Notes: a model not told the origin generated them from the sequence alone. Counted from the first letter of the stretch, positions 32,613 through 40,828 are shown. The stretch is 56,467 nt of DNA from CAYGVX01 sp964395545 (GCA_964395545.1 CAYNAW010000002.1:1-56467); one strand, 5' to 3'. Translations and numbers: made by a program.

Positions 32613-33197
32613 TTGTCTGTCAAAAGCAGGCAGAGGGCTAGGAAGAAATCAGGCGTCTTCAGCTGGCGTGTAAAGGCTCTTATAGCAATTGCCCTGACAA
32701 TTGTCGTTCTGGCGGTTGCCTATCAGATGATCAGCAAGAACAATCCGACCCGAATTCTCCTCGTGACCAGCATGGGCAACATCACTATTGAGCTGTACGA
32801 TGATATGCCTATCACCTCCGGAAACTTCAAGAACCTCACTGAACATGGAGTCTTTGACGGCACAATTTTCCATCGAGTCGTTCATGATTTTGTCATCCAA
32901 GGCGGAGACGCCACTCCTAAAGGGATAGACGTGCCAACGATTCTCGATGAGCTTCCGAACAAGCACAGCAACGTCAGAGGATCCGTGGCGATGGCGAAAA
33001 CGAGTGCGCCGAATTCAGCGACGAGCCAGTTTTACATTAACCTGAAGGACAATCTGCATCTAGATAGCAACTACTCTGTTTTTGGAAAAGTGATTGAGGG
33101 AATGGACATTGTTGACGCAATAGGCAATACCGAGACAGACACTAACGACAAACCTTTGCAAGACATAACTCTCACAAGAGCAGAATTCGCAGAATGA
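32613..33197 (+). CDS. Membrane-anchored cyclophilin-type peptidyl-prolyl isomerase
   Basis: 194 residues: an N-terminal basic segment and one membrane helix (about residues 23-41), then a short cyclophilin domain. ITIELYDDMPITSGNFKNLT, FDGTIFHRVVHDFVIQGGDA (the catalytic FHR and QGG), GSVAMAKTSAPNSATSQFYI (M..A..NS..SQFFI) and YSVFGKVIEGMDIVDAI are all present. The domain faces the outside, where it could help fold surface proteins. Start TTG 32613. A TATA-like AGCTTATTAG (32555-32564) is about 50 bp upstream. Short cyclophilins of this type are frequent in bacteria and less so in archaea. Confidence 0.88.
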   Translation: MSVKSRQRARKKSGVFSWRVKALIAIALTIVVLAVAYQMISKNNPTRILLVTSMGNITIELYDDMPITSGNFKNLTEHGVFDGTIFHRVVHDFVIQGGDATPKGIDVPTILDELPNKHSNVRGSVAMAKTSAPNSATSQFYINLKDNLHLDSNYSVFGKVIEGMDIVDAIGNTETDTNDKPLQDITLTRAEFAE

Positions 33198-33264
33198 AAC
33201 GGGGCTCCCACCAAACGCGCAGAAGCACACGAAAAGGACGCACACCCGCAGCGAGCTCTGTTAA

Positions 33265-33274
33265 GCTTATAACC
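33265..33274 (+). promoter_or_regulatory. TATA-like box of the phosphoesterase gene
   Basis: GCTTATAACC lies 51-60 bp before TTG 33325. Confidence 0.35.
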
Positions 33275-33324
33275 ATTCTGCCCTATTGTTATGATGCGGT
33301 GCCATAGGGGGACAACGCAAAGCT

Positions 33325-33819
33325 TTGAAACTCGTAGGTTTGATTTCGGATACGCACATCCCCGTCCGTGCAAAGGCAATCCCCAGCAAGGTTTTCAAGA
33401 TTTTCGAAGACGTCTCCCTGATTGTGCATGCTGGCGATTTGACACAGCTGAGTGTCATGGAAGAACTGGAGCAGATGGCTCCTGTGCTAGCCGTGCGAGG
33501 AAACATGGATACACGGAGTGTGAAGGAGAAACTCCCCGAAGTCAACTCAGTACACGTTTACGATTGGAAGATTGGGGTGACTCACAGTTACAACTTTGTC
33601 ATGCGCACCGGCAGGTTTAGGAACACCCTGGAGAAACAGGGCTTCAACATCTTCGTTTGCGGTCACACTCATCGACCCAGCGTCAAATACAAGGAAGGAA
33701 TGCTGCTCATCAACCCGGGAAGCGCTACTGACCCTATCCCACCCTTCTTGACTAGGCCTACAGTCGCTCTTCTGAAGATAACAAAGAAAGAGATTGAACC
33801 CGAAATCGTGAACCTTTGA
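33325..33819 (+). CDS. YfcE/MJ0936-type metallophosphoesterase
   Basis: 164 residues with all calcineurin-like metal motifs: GLISDTHIP (DxH), VHAGDLTQ (GD), AVRGNMDTRS (GNxD), GVTHSYNF (GH position reads THS), and CGHTHRPSVKY (GHTH). These small two-metal enzymes hydrolyse phosphodiesters such as cyclic nucleotides. In the fourth motif the family's GHG is replaced by THS, so one metal ligand position needs care. Start TTG 33325. A TATA-like element lies at 33265. Downstream is a 220-bp interval before the next gene. Confidence 0.88.
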   Translation: MKLVGLISDTHIPVRAKAIPSKVFKIFEDVSLIVHAGDLTQLSVMEELEQMAPVLAVRGNMDTRSVKEKLPEVNSVHVYDWKIGVTHSYNFVMRTGRFRNTLEKQGFNIFVCGHTHRPSVKYKEGMLLINPGSATDPIPPFLTRPTVALLKITKKEIEPEIVNL

Positions 33820-34038
33820 AAGCGCTACCGCATTCTCCACGCTTTGCACACCTAACAACCGCTTGACGTAGACGTAGATAAGGTCCCAGCCATCGGTGAA
33901 ACCGACCGCGAAAGCACACGTGCCACAAACAGGAGGAGCCAGCTTTTTACATTCGACCACCTCTCCCCCCTCCCTGGAGTGTTGACGGATCGACTGCTTT
34001 AAACGCGGAAAAAGCAGAGAACCCTTTGGTGCTTCAAC

Positions 34039-34194
34039 ATGTCTCGCCCTACGGAAAAATGTCAAAACCCATGGAAGAACGACTGCAAGAACTCGAACAT
34101 CGAAGTTTACATAATACACGGAAAACAGCAGCTGCCCATATGCGCTTACTGCTGGAGCAGAATAGCCGAGGACAACTACGAATGGAGAGGATAA
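34039..34194 (+). CDS. Small cysteine-motif protein paired with the Lsm-like gene
   Basis: A 51-residue frame starting at ATG 34039: MSRPTEKCQNPWKNDCKNSN, then a short beta stretch EVYIIHGKQQLPICAYCWSR and a tail. The four cysteines (C8, C16 and the CAYC pair near residues 36-39) could bind one zinc. The residues CQNPWKNDC and ICAYCW are too patterned for a chance frame. It ends 3 bp before the Lsm-like gene, so the two are translated together. No function is known to me. Confidence 0.6.
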   Translation: MSRPTEKCQNPWKNDCKNSNIEVYIIHGKQQLPICAYCWSRIAEDNYEWRG

Positions 34195-34197
34195 CAA

Positions 34198-34440
34198 GTG
34201 GGGATGGAACGCTTTAACCTAAACGTCGCCCGAGCCTTCGTCGGTCGTCACGTCAACCTGCACCTGAAAGACGGTTCAGTAATCGTCAACGTCTTCGTGA
34301 CCGACGCAAAACGGGAAGACGAAGACAGTCGACCAGCGGTCTTCTGCGTCACACAGCAGAGAAAGCCTCCTTTACGAGTCTTCTTGAAAGAAATCGAATG
34401 GATGGAACAGCTGAACCCCCATCTTCTGATGAACGCGTAG
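34198..34440 (+). CDS. Small Lsm/Sm-like protein
   Basis: 80 residues. NVARAFVGRHVNLHLKDGSV is the Sm1-like start (helix then strand with xGxxVxLxLxDG), followed by IVNVFVTDAKRED and a final strand, FLKEIEWMEQL. The Sm fold forms rings that bind single-stranded RNA. The second half is shorter and less typical than in canonical Lsm proteins, so the call is probable and not certain. Start GTG 34198 or ATG 34204. It is co-transcribed with the 51-residue cysteine protein. Confidence 0.55.
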   Translation: MGMERFNLNVARAFVGRHVNLHLKDGSVIVNVFVTDAKREDEDSRPAVFCVTQQRKPPLRVFLKEIEWMEQLNPHLLMNA

Positions 34441-34484
34441 GACTTCGGCGGAATGAGGGTTTAGCGACAGGGAAGACTCGGAAG

Positions 34485-34584
34485 NNNNNNNNNNNNNNNN
34501 NNNNNNNNNNNNNNNNNNNNNNNNNNNNNNNNNNNNNNNNNNNNNNNNNNNNNNNNNNNNNNNNNNNNNNNNNNNNNNNNNNNN
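34485..34584. other. Scaffold gap of 100 N
   Basis: Exactly 100 undetermined bases, the usual placeholder for a gap of unknown length. It truncates the C-terminus of the HAD phosphatase gene. The true distance between the flanking contigs is unknown, so linkage across this point rests on read pairing only. Confidence 0.99.
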
Positions 34585-35276
34585 TCCACAGGAAACGGGT
34601 CAAGCTCCCCAGCGACTGCAAATGGGTTTCTCCTGAGTCCTACGTTCTCCACCAACACAGTCTTCAGTCCCACCGTTTTTGCGCCGTAGATATCTGCCTT
34701 CAACGAGTCGCCCACAAAAACTGCTTCTTCAGCCTTTGCTTCCAAAGCCCTCAGTGCCTCTTCGAAGATTCTCGGGTGGGGTTTCCTCAAGCCTAGCTCG
34801 CCTGAGATCACAATCGCGTCAAAGAATTCTGGCAGCCGGAAGTGATGCAGTATCCTCCGAAGGCTCGGCGCGTGGGCGAAGTTGGACACCATCCCAAGCT
34901 TGTACCTTTCCTTCAGCCTTGCCAAGACAGAGGGCACATAGTCTTCCATTCGCGAATCCTCGATGAACGCGTCGATGAAGCCTCCCACGGCGTTTGCCAC
35001 GATGGGGCTTTCGTGGCTCAGATCATGGTTGAACCTCTTCAGCGTCTCAGCGATTCTCACGCGGAAGTCGACTTCTTCGAGGGAGGATTCGGACTCTTCG
35101 TAAAGTTCGTTGCGCACGTCAAAGTAGACCCGCTTGAACTGCTCGAAGGCAACTGTGACTGTCACATTGTCACGTTGAAGGCTTTCTAGAAGTCGTCTGA
35201 GGCTTTTGTCATAGTCCCATCGGTCGCTCAGTATCAACGTATCGCCCATGTCAAAGACGACGGCTTTGAGCGGCAT
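34585..35276 (-). CDS. HAD-family phosphatase (C-terminus in gap)
   Basis: About 230 residues are visible. Motif I is VVFDMGDTLILSDRW, with the nucleophile Asp in DMGDT. A helical cap follows, then motif II LGMVSNFAHAPS (Ser/Asn), motif III GLRKPHPRIFEEAL (Lys) and motif IV AVFVGDSLKADIYGAKTVGL (acidic pair). The family removes phosphate from small metabolites. ATG 35276 is preferred because a GAGGATC box precedes it; ATG 35285 is possible. The last residues before the gap (PFPV) are near the normal end of the protein, so only a short tail is missing. Divergent from purA. Confidence 0.85.
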
Positions 35277-35449
35277 GATCCTCATTCCTCGCCGACAACC
35301 AGGTGCAGCTGGCTTGCTCTTAAGCCTATCCCACATATCCGTGTAGATTGACACGTTTTTTGTAAAAATGCGCTCTGTTGTACATGGATTTGACAAATAT
35401 TGTTAAATATCCACCCACGGGTAGTGTAGATGCGCCGTGGTGGATGAAC

Positions 35450-36454
35450 ATGGGTTGTACCGTAGTCGTTGGAGCCTTCTGGGGAGATGAAGGCAAGGGA
35501 AAGATAGTCTCTTACCTAGCTTTGAAGGATAAGGTTGAGGTTTGTGTGCGCACGGGCTCGGTGAACGCTGCACACACTGTACACTTCCAGGGTAAACGCT
35601 ACGCTTTGCACATGGTGCCCGCAGCGTTCGTCTACGGGGGAAGCCGACTGCTGGTCGCCCCGGGTGCCAACGTTCACGTCTCCCAGCTCTTGAAAGAGAT
35701 CGAGGAGACAAGGGTCAAGGACCGGATCGGAGTGGATAGACAAGCCTCGATCATCGAGCCCAAGCACTCAGAGACGGACAAGAGTGACGGGCACTTGAGG
35801 AGCCTAGGCACTACCGGGTGGGGTGTCGGTCCAGCAGTGCAAGAACGGGCGAAGAGGTCGGCTAAACTCGCGAGAGACGTACCCGAACTGCAACCGTTCC
35901 TGGCAGACGTAGCTGGAGAGACAAACGACGCCATCGATGCAGGCAAGAACGTAGTGCTGGAAGGGACCCAGGGCTTGATGCTCTCGCTTTATCACGGCAC
36001 TTACCCCTACGTGACCAGCCGTGACACGAGCGCCGCCACCGTGTGCGCCGAATCTGGCGTCGGCCCGAGCCGGGTGAACACAGTTCTGGTCGTGTACAAG
36101 GCCTTTATGACACGGGTGGGCACAGGCGAGTTGCCCGGCGAGTTGTCTAAGGAGGAGGCACTGCGTCGAGGATGGTTTGAGACCGCGGCTGGGACGGGAA
36201 GAGAGCGAAGGTCCGCACCGTTCAACTTCGACTTGGCACGGAAAGTGGCTCGGGTTCACGGAGCGACCGAGGCGGCGGTCACAAAGCTCGACGTACTATA
36301 CCCCAGCTGTAGGGGCGCGACACGGTATGACGAACTGAGCAATGAAGCTAAGGACTTCCTTGCAAAGGTTAAGAAGGCTTCAGGCGTTCCGGTTACTATA
36401 ATAGGCACGGGCCCAGGAGCGCTTGACATAGTGGACAGACGAGGGTCTCTCTGA
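35450..36454 (+). CDS. purA: Adenylosuccinate synthetase, short archaeal form
   Basis: It makes adenylosuccinate from IMP, GTP and aspartate, the first committed AMP step. VVVGAFWGDEGKGKIVSYLA is the GDEGKGK GTP loop, VRTGSVNAAHTVHFQGKRYA the GxNAGH-type region (Asn and His kept, AAH), GTTGWGVGPAVQERAKR the GTTxxGIGP loop and VLEGTQGLMLSLYHGTYPYV the later block. About 334 residues, which is the short archaeal form (bacterial proteins have about 430). ATG 35450 is chosen because GGTGG lies 6 nt upstream; ATG 35444 is possible. A TATA-like TTAAATAT is at 35403-35410. Confidence 0.94.
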   Translation: MGCTVVVGAFWGDEGKGKIVSYLALKDKVEVCVRTGSVNAAHTVHFQGKRYALHMVPAAFVYGGSRLLVAPGANVHVSQLLKEIEETRVKDRIGVDRQASIIEPKHSETDKSDGHLRSLGTTGWGVGPAVQERAKRSAKLARDVPELQPFLADVAGETNDAIDAGKNVVLEGTQGLMLSLYHGTYPYVTSRDTSAATVCAESGVGPSRVNTVLVVYKAFMTRVGTGELPGELSKEEALRRGWFETAAGTGRERRSAPFNFDLARKVARVHGATEAAVTKLDVLYPSCRGATRYDELSNEAKDFLAKVKKASGVPVTIIGTGPGALDIVDRRGSL

Positions 36455-36555
36455 ATGCGATATTCCTAGGCGTTTCCAACTGCTATGCAACGTAAGCATC
36501 TTAGCAAGACAGGCCTGTGTTGGCTGTAACGGGGCTAGTCTTCTTTTGGAAAGGA

Positions 36556-36565
36556 AGCTTTAAGA
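36556..36565 (+). promoter_or_regulatory. TATA-like box of the S6e/aIF2-gamma operon
   Basis: AGCTTTAAGA lies 55-64 bp before ATG 36620. It is the only good candidate in the 165-bp gap after purA. Confidence 0.35.
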
Positions 36566-36619
36566 ACGCCGTGTACAATCCATACTCAAAAACTCGCCTC
36601 AAAACGGAGTCAAGTCTCC

Positions 36620-37162
36620 ATGGCAAAGTTCAAGATAATTATCTCAGACCCCGAGACAGGGAAATCCCAAGTAGTCGAGCTGGAAGGCCCCCGAGCGGTA
36701 CCCCTCGTCGGAAGAAAACTCGGCGAGACCATAGACGGTGCCACCCTAGGCCTGGGCGGACACAAGGTGCGGATCACAGGGGGCTCAGACAAAGACGGTT
36801 TTCCGATGAGACCTGACATTCACGGCGGAGTCAAAGCCCGCATAGTTACAACTCGAGGCATCGGCTTCCACCCCACCAGCAAAGGAGAACGACGGAGGAA
36901 GACACTCCGCGGAAACGTCATCACCGAAGAGGTTGTCCAGATCAACATGGTCACAGTCGAGAAGCCCAAGAGAGCTGAGAAGGAGAAACAGCCCGAAGTC
37001 GCCGCGGAGAAGCCCCAGAAGGCTGAAACATCTGAAGCTGCAAGAACGGAGAAATCCGAAAAACCCGAAAAGCCCAAGAAGTCGCCGAAGACGGCTCCAA
37101 AAGAGATCGAAGAACACGCTGAAGCTCCAAGAGAGGCTGAGACTGGAGGCCAAACATCCTGA
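36620..37162 (+). CDS. rps6e: Ribosomal protein S6e with long charged tail
   Basis: The first ~115 residues are the S6e core (KIIISDPETGKSQVVELEGP, GRKLGETIDGATLGL, KVRITGGSDKDGFPMRPDIH, then GERRRKTLRGNVI). The remaining ~65 residues are a Lys/Glu/Ala/Pro-rich tail (repeats of EKP, KSEKP, EKPKKSPK). Archaeal S6e usually ends soon after the core, so the tail is an extension. It is six bases ahead of aIF2-gamma, in the usual archaeal gene order. Confidence 0.95.
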   Translation: MAKFKIIISDPETGKSQVVELEGPRAVPLVGRKLGETIDGATLGLGGHKVRITGGSDKDGFPMRPDIHGGVKARIVTTRGIGFHPTSKGERRRKTLRGNVITEEVVQINMVTVEKPKRAEKEKQPEVAAEKPQKAETSEAARTEKSEKPEKPKKSPKTAPKEIEEHAEAPREAETGGQTS

Positions 37163-37167
37163 CGACG

Positions 37168-38394
37168 TTGCCCAGACAGCCCGAAGTCAATGTCGGCACC
37201 ATAGGCCACGTCGACCACGGAAAGACCACCCTGGTTCAGGCCTTAACGGGCACGTGGGCATCTAAGCACAGCGAGGAGTTGAGACGGGGCATCACCATCA
37301 AACTGGGCTACGCCGACACTCCCATCTACAAGTGCTCCAATTGCGAGGCTCCGGAATGCTACTCAACCAGCCCCGACTGCCCCGTGTGCGGCTCGAAATG
37401 CGAGTTCCAAAGAGCCGTAAGCTTCGTCGACGCGCCGGGACACGAAGCACTGATGGCTACGATGCTCTCAGGAGCCGCAGTTATGGACGGCGCCATTCTC
37501 GTAATCGCTGCGGACGAGCCATGTCCCCAGCCTCAGACACGGGAGCATCTAGCAGCCATACAGATAGTGGGCATAGAAAAAATAGTCATCGTCCAGAACA
37601 AGATCGACATAGTCGACGAGAAACGAGTGTTGGACAGCTACCGCGAGATTAAAGAGTTTGTCAAGGGCACGATAGCTCAAAATGCTCCCATAATCCCCAT
37701 CTCAGCCCAGCACCACGTCAACGTGGACGCGCTGCTTCAAGCCATGGAAGAACACATTCTCACCCCTAAACGCGACTCCTCGAAGCCGCCACTCATGTAC
37801 GTCGTCCGCTCTTTCGACATCAACAAACCCGGCACAACCGTCGAGGATTTGGCAGGCGGCATCATAGGCGGCAGCGTGATACAGGGAAGGTTCAGGGTAG
37901 GCGACGAGGTGGAGATTCGCCCGGGAATACGCGTCGAGAAGCAGGGTCAAAACGTGTACGAGCCCCTAACCACTCAGGTCGTCAGTCTCCACGCGGGCGG
38001 ACGAGACCTGGAGGAAGTGCAGTGCGGAGGCCTAGTGGGAGTGGGAACACTCCTTGACCCTTCCTTGAGTAAGGCTGATGGCCTAACGGGGAACCTCGTC
38101 GGACTGCCTGGAAAGCTTCCCTTGCCCAAGTCTGAGTTGACTCTGGCGACACACTTCTTCGAACGGGCCGTCGGAACGAAGGAGATGATCGAAATAGACA
38201 GGATAGCCCCGAAGGAGAGCCTCCTCCTCGACGTGGGCACAACCATCACCGCGGGAACAGTTGTGTCGGTGAAAGGAGACGAAGCAACGATAAAACTCGG
38301 GCGACCCGTAAGCGTCGAGAAGGGAATGCGGACAGCCGTCAGCAGAAAGATTACCGGACGGTGGCGGCTAATCGGCTATGGCATAGTGAAGTAG
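37168..38394 (+). CDS. eif2g: Translation initiation factor 2, gamma subunit
   Basis: The aIF2-gamma GTPase carries initiator Met-tRNA to the small subunit. G1 is GHVDHGKTT, G3 is DAPGHE, the NKID motif is in VQNKIDIVDE, and the G5 region is PISAQHH. A zinc knuckle (CSNCEAPECYS with CPVCGSKC) follows the switch region, as in the family. Domains II and III follow from about residue 205. 408 residues is normal. Start TTG 37168 lies five bases after the S6e stop. Confidence 0.97.
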   Translation: MPRQPEVNVGTIGHVDHGKTTLVQALTGTWASKHSEELRRGITIKLGYADTPIYKCSNCEAPECYSTSPDCPVCGSKCEFQRAVSFVDAPGHEALMATMLSGAAVMDGAILVIAADEPCPQPQTREHLAAIQIVGIEKIVIVQNKIDIVDEKRVLDSYREIKEFVKGTIAQNAPIIPISAQHHVNVDALLQAMEEHILTPKRDSSKPPLMYVVRSFDINKPGTTVEDLAGGIIGGSVIQGRFRVGDEVEIRPGIRVEKQGQNVYEPLTTQVVSLHAGGRDLEEVQCGGLVGVGTLLDPSLSKADGLTGNLVGLPGKLPLPKSELTLATHFFERAVGTKEMIEIDRIAPKESLLLDVGTTITAGTVVSVKGDEATIKLGRPVSVEKGMRTAVSRKITGRWRLIGYGIVK

Positions 38395-38443
38395 GGAAAA
38401 CTCCTGCAGGACGGGAGAACCGGCACTGTCTACCAAAAAGCCT

Positions 38444-38872
38444 TTGATAGTCATCATGGACTCGAGTTTTCTCTTTATCCCCACCCAATTCCACGTGGAC
38501 ATCTTCGAAGAACTCGCCTCGCTTCTGGATAGACGTTATGAGCCCATAGTCCTCTCGACGACGTGTGAGGAACTGCAGAAAATAGCCCGAAGCGGCCCCC
38601 CGAAACTGCGGAAACAAGCCGCTTTTGCCTTGAAGCTTGCCGACAAGTGCCAGCGAATCACCGCGGATTTAGGCGAAGGAGAATCGCACGACGATGTAAT
38701 CGTCCGAATGGCGTCGAAGACAGCATATTGCGTCGCCACCAACGACAAAGCCCTACGGAATAGGCTGCGGAACCTGAACGTGCCGGTCATACACCTTCGA
38801 CAAAAGTCTAGGCTCGCTCTTGACGGAGCCCTCCCGCAGGCTCAAGCCGAGGGCGCTTCAAAAAGCTTTTAA
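38444..38872 (+). CDS. PIN-domain nuclease (FCF1/Utp23/VapC9-like)
   Basis: 142 residues. IVIMDSSFLFIPTQFHVDIF has the first catalytic Asp, GEGESHDDVIVRMASKTAYC the middle acidic residues and VATNDKALRNRLRNLNVPVI the final Asp (TND). This is the archaeal PIN type that sits next to aIF2-gamma and Rpo7 in many genomes. It is related to rRNA-processing PIN proteins (Fcf1/Utp23) and to toxin-like VapC; which activity applies cannot be told. Start TTG 38444; a short Ala/Lys/Ser tail ends the protein. Confidence 0.85.
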   Translation: MIVIMDSSFLFIPTQFHVDIFEELASLLDRRYEPIVLSTTCEELQKIARSGPPKLRKQAAFALKLADKCQRITADLGEGESHDDVIVRMASKTAYCVATNDKALRNRLRNLNVPVIHLRQKSRLALDGALPQAQAEGASKSF

Positions 38873-38875
38873 AAT
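38865..38875 (+). promoter_or_regulatory. TATA-like box before rpo7
   Basis: GCTTTTAAAAT overlaps the stop of the PIN gene and lies 54-64 bp before ATG 38929. Confidence 0.4.
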
Positions 38876-38928
38876 CCCTCAAAAGTTATGTAAGGCACAA
38901 GCCTGTATCAGGGCAGAGGAAAAAGGCA

Positions 38929-39534
38929 ATGTTCAAACTTCTCGTTCTGGAAGACACGATTCGCATTCCGCCCGAGAAATTCGGCGAACCCCTTTCGAAG
39001 GCTGGACGCGAGCAGCTTAGGATAAAGTATGAGGGGCTAGTGGACGACGTGTTAGGCTACGTCATCGCCGTCACCGATATAGTGGTCAACCCGACGGGAA
39101 AGATAATCCCCGGAGACGGGGCAACATACCACAAAGTCTCCTTCTCCCTCCTCACATTCTACCCCAAGATTCAGGAAGTAGTCGAAGGAGAAGTGGTGGA
39201 GATCGCAGATTTCGGCGCCTTCCTGCGCGTCGGTCCCATCGACGCCTTGCTGCACGTATCACAACTGATGGACGATTTCATCTCGTACGACGAGAAGCAG
39301 GGTGTACTGATGGGTAAGGAGACGAGGCGGAAGCTGGCTGCGGGCGACCACGTTAGGGCACGTATAACCGCCGTATCATTGCCTCGAGGCGGCGGCTCAG
39401 GCAAGATAGGCGTGACTGCTCGACAGCCTTTTCTCGGGAAGATCGAGTGGATCAAAGAGGATACAAAAAGAAAAACAGGCGGCACTGAAAAAGAAGTGCC
39501 TAAGAAGGTCAGAGAACGTCAGGAGCGTAAGTAG
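38929..39534 (+). CDS. rpo7: RNA polymerase subunit Rpo7 (E')
   Basis: Rpo7, with Rpo4, forms the stalk of archaeal RNA polymerase, which helps melt promoters and bind nascent RNA. The N-terminal RNP-like domain has MFKLLVLEDTIRIPPEKFGE and a VVNPTGKIIPGDGATYHKVS hairpin. The S1 domain is GEVVEIADFGAFLRVGPIDA with HVSQLMDDFISYDEKQGVLM. A Lys/Glu-rich tail of about 25 residues ends the protein. 201 residues is a little longer than usual because of that tail. Spt4 starts one base after its stop. Confidence 0.96.
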   Translation: MFKLLVLEDTIRIPPEKFGEPLSKAGREQLRIKYEGLVDDVLGYVIAVTDIVVNPTGKIIPGDGATYHKVSFSLLTFYPKIQEVVEGEVVEIADFGAFLRVGPIDALLHVSQLMDDFISYDEKQGVLMGKETRRKLAAGDHVRARITAVSLPRGGGSGKIGVTARQPFLGKIEWIKEDTKRKTGGTEKEVPKKVRERQERK

Positions 39535-39535
39535 C

Positions 39536-39721
39536 ATGCCGGAGAAAGCCTGCAGAGAATGCTACTCGCTAACGCCAACAGCAACGTGCCCCAAATGCAA
39601 GACCGCCAACTTGAGCGACGACTTCAGCGGGCTCGTCATAATCATCGACCCTTCAGAGTCGGAAATCGCGATGGCGATGCAGATCAAGCAGAAGGGTCGC
39701 TACGCCCTGCGCGTCCGGTGA
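39536..39721 (+). CDS. spt4: Transcription elongation factor Spt4 (RpoE'')
   Basis: 61 residues with one zinc ribbon (CRECYS and CPKCKTANLS) and the conserved SGLVIIIDPSESEIAMAMQI with GRYALRVR end. It binds Spt5 to make the polymerase clamp processive. The start is ATG 39536 directly after rpo7, so the two are coupled. Confidence 0.94.
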   Translation: MPEKACRECYSLTPTATCPKCKTANLSDDFSGLVIIIDPSESEIAMAMQIKQKGRYALRVR

Positions 39722-39758
39722 TCCGCTGCCTTCCGAACAGGTCGAGCATGGTGGTTGG

Positions 39759-39965
39759 ATGCAACAGACAAGACACTGTCCGAATATCGAGAGCAACTTG
39801 AAGGATTGTGGTTGCACTTATCCCTCTTGCGAGAAGAAGGGACAGTGTTGCGAGTGCATAAGGTTTCACAGAGAACGCGGCGAACTGCCCGGCTGCCTCT
39901 TTCCAGCCGAGGCTGAGCGAACGTATGATAGGTCAGTCGAAAACCTTGTTTCCAGTCGCAGGTGA
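39759..39965 (+). CDS. DUF6485-like cysteine-rich protein
   Basis: 68 residues with eight cysteines: CPNIESNLKDCGCTYPSCEK then GQCCECIRFHRERGELPGCL. This spacing (CxC, C, CCEC, C) recurs in a small conserved family with an ELPGC motif and a C-terminal TYDRSVENL helix; the family is DUF6485 or close to it. It may bind a metal cluster; no role is known. It lies inside the rpo7-spt4-DUF359-S24e cluster, 37 bp after spt4, where most archaea have no such gene. Start ATG 39759. Confidence 0.7.
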   Translation: MQQTRHCPNIESNLKDCGCTYPSCEKKGQCCECIRFHRERGELPGCLFPAEAERTYDRSVENLVSSRR

Positions 39966-40004
39966 CGAAGCATCTACCTTCTTCCCCCTGGGCTAAGGCG
40001 AAGG

Positions 40005-40484
40005 TTGAAGAAGCCTCTCGGGATCCTTATTCAAGGCTCGACGGACGAGACCATGACTATGGTGAGGCTGATGGTCGAGAAGGAGAAGCCTGCCAAGTTG
40101 GTAACTGTGGGCGATCGCGTCTCAGAAGACCTCACCAACCAGCAGATCTTGCCCGACGTCTTGATCGTGGACAACAAGGTCATGAGAGAAGAAATCGTCC
40201 CAATACACGCTTCAGCTGACAAAGTTGCTACCGCAAGGAATCCGCCTGGAACCATAACCGACGAAGCGTGGCTGGCCGTCAAGAATGCCATGGAAAGCCC
40301 CGGACGGACGAAGATAGTGGTGGAAGGCGAAGAGGACTTGCTGACGCTGGTCGCCATTCTAACGGCGCCAGAGGGCTCCCTCGTGTTGTACGGGCAGCCG
40401 CGCGAGGGAATTGTGGCTGTCAAGGTCAATGCTGAGGCCAAGGATAGGGTCCGCGCGATGGTTGACACCATGCGACGGGCCTAG
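40005..40484 (+). CDS. GTP-dependent dephospho-CoA kinase (DUF359)
   Basis: 159 residues. The conserved archaeal DUF359 blocks are LVTVGDRVSEDLTNQQILPD (GDxVS), LIVDNKVMREEI (DxKxxR), ARNPPGTITDEAWLAVKNAM (NPxGxI), VVEGEEDLLTLVAILTAPEG (VxGEEDLL) and LYGQPREGIVAVKV. The family completes CoA synthesis by phosphorylating dephospho-CoA with GTP. Placement between spt4 and S24e is a standard archaeal gene order. Start TTG 40005; its end overlaps the antisense membrane gene by 4 bp. Confidence 0.92.
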   Translation: MKKPLGILIQGSTDETMTMVRLMVEKEKPAKLVTVGDRVSEDLTNQQILPDVLIVDNKVMREEIVPIHASADKVATARNPPGTITDEAWLAVKNAMESPGRTKIVVEGEEDLLTLVAILTAPEGSLVLYGQPREGIVAVKVNAEAKDRVRAMVDTMRRA

Positions 40485-40687
40485 GTGGAGAAGAAACCAC
40501 GTGAGAAAAGGTTAGTGAAGAGCACTAGCAAGCCGGTAATGCCTAGAAAAACGCTTACTGCAATGACGAAGGAATTTGAGACAACGTTTGCTGACGTCAT
40601 CGTGCTCATTCCATAGATGAAAATTGCCAGGCTCAGAACGCATAGGAACGCTCCGACGACCGCGCCTCGAACTTCCAGCCTTGCCAC
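40481..40687 (-). CDS. Two-helix membrane protein inside the ribosomal operon, opposite strand
   Basis: 68 residues: helix 1 is VVGAFLCVLSLAIFIYGM and helix 2 is SFVIAVSVFLGITGLLVLF, joined by a short polar loop. I recognise no family. It is unusual because it lies on the opposite strand in an otherwise unidirectional block, between the DUF359 kinase and S24e. This suggests insertion of a small gene. The region from 40688 to 40828 separates its start from the S24e promoter. Confidence 0.6.
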   Translation of the reverse strand: MARLEVRGAVVGAFLCVLSLAIFIYGMSTMTSANVVSNSFVIAVSVFLGITGLLVLFTNLFSRGFFST

Positions 40688-40766
40688 CCAAGAACCCGTG
40701 TGCCTTCGCGACCGAAAAACGTTGAGAAGGCTGAATCACGATGCCTGCTCCACGTTGTTCCATGAA

Positions 40767-40777
40767 ACTTTATAAGC
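40767..40777 (+). promoter_or_regulatory. TATA-like box of the S24e-S27ae unit
   Basis: ACTTTATAAGC lies 52-62 bp before TTG 40829. It restores transcription after the antisense membrane gene. Confidence 0.45.
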
Positions 40778-40828
40778 ACAGAAACGCTTTTCTGTCTGCC
40801 ATACTCATCATCCCGAGGAGAACGTGGC

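Noticed and set aside
33547..34197. Minus-strand open frame containing a CGTC stretch, antisense to the phosphoesterase
   Set aside because: It overlaps the phosphoesterase coding region over most of its length and has no start with a ribosome-binding site. A short real segment near 33830-33950 cannot be excluded.
34461..34484. C-terminal continuation of the HAD phosphatase beyond the N run
   Set aside because: The frame across a placeholder gap is arbitrary, so bases left of the gap cannot be assigned to this gene.
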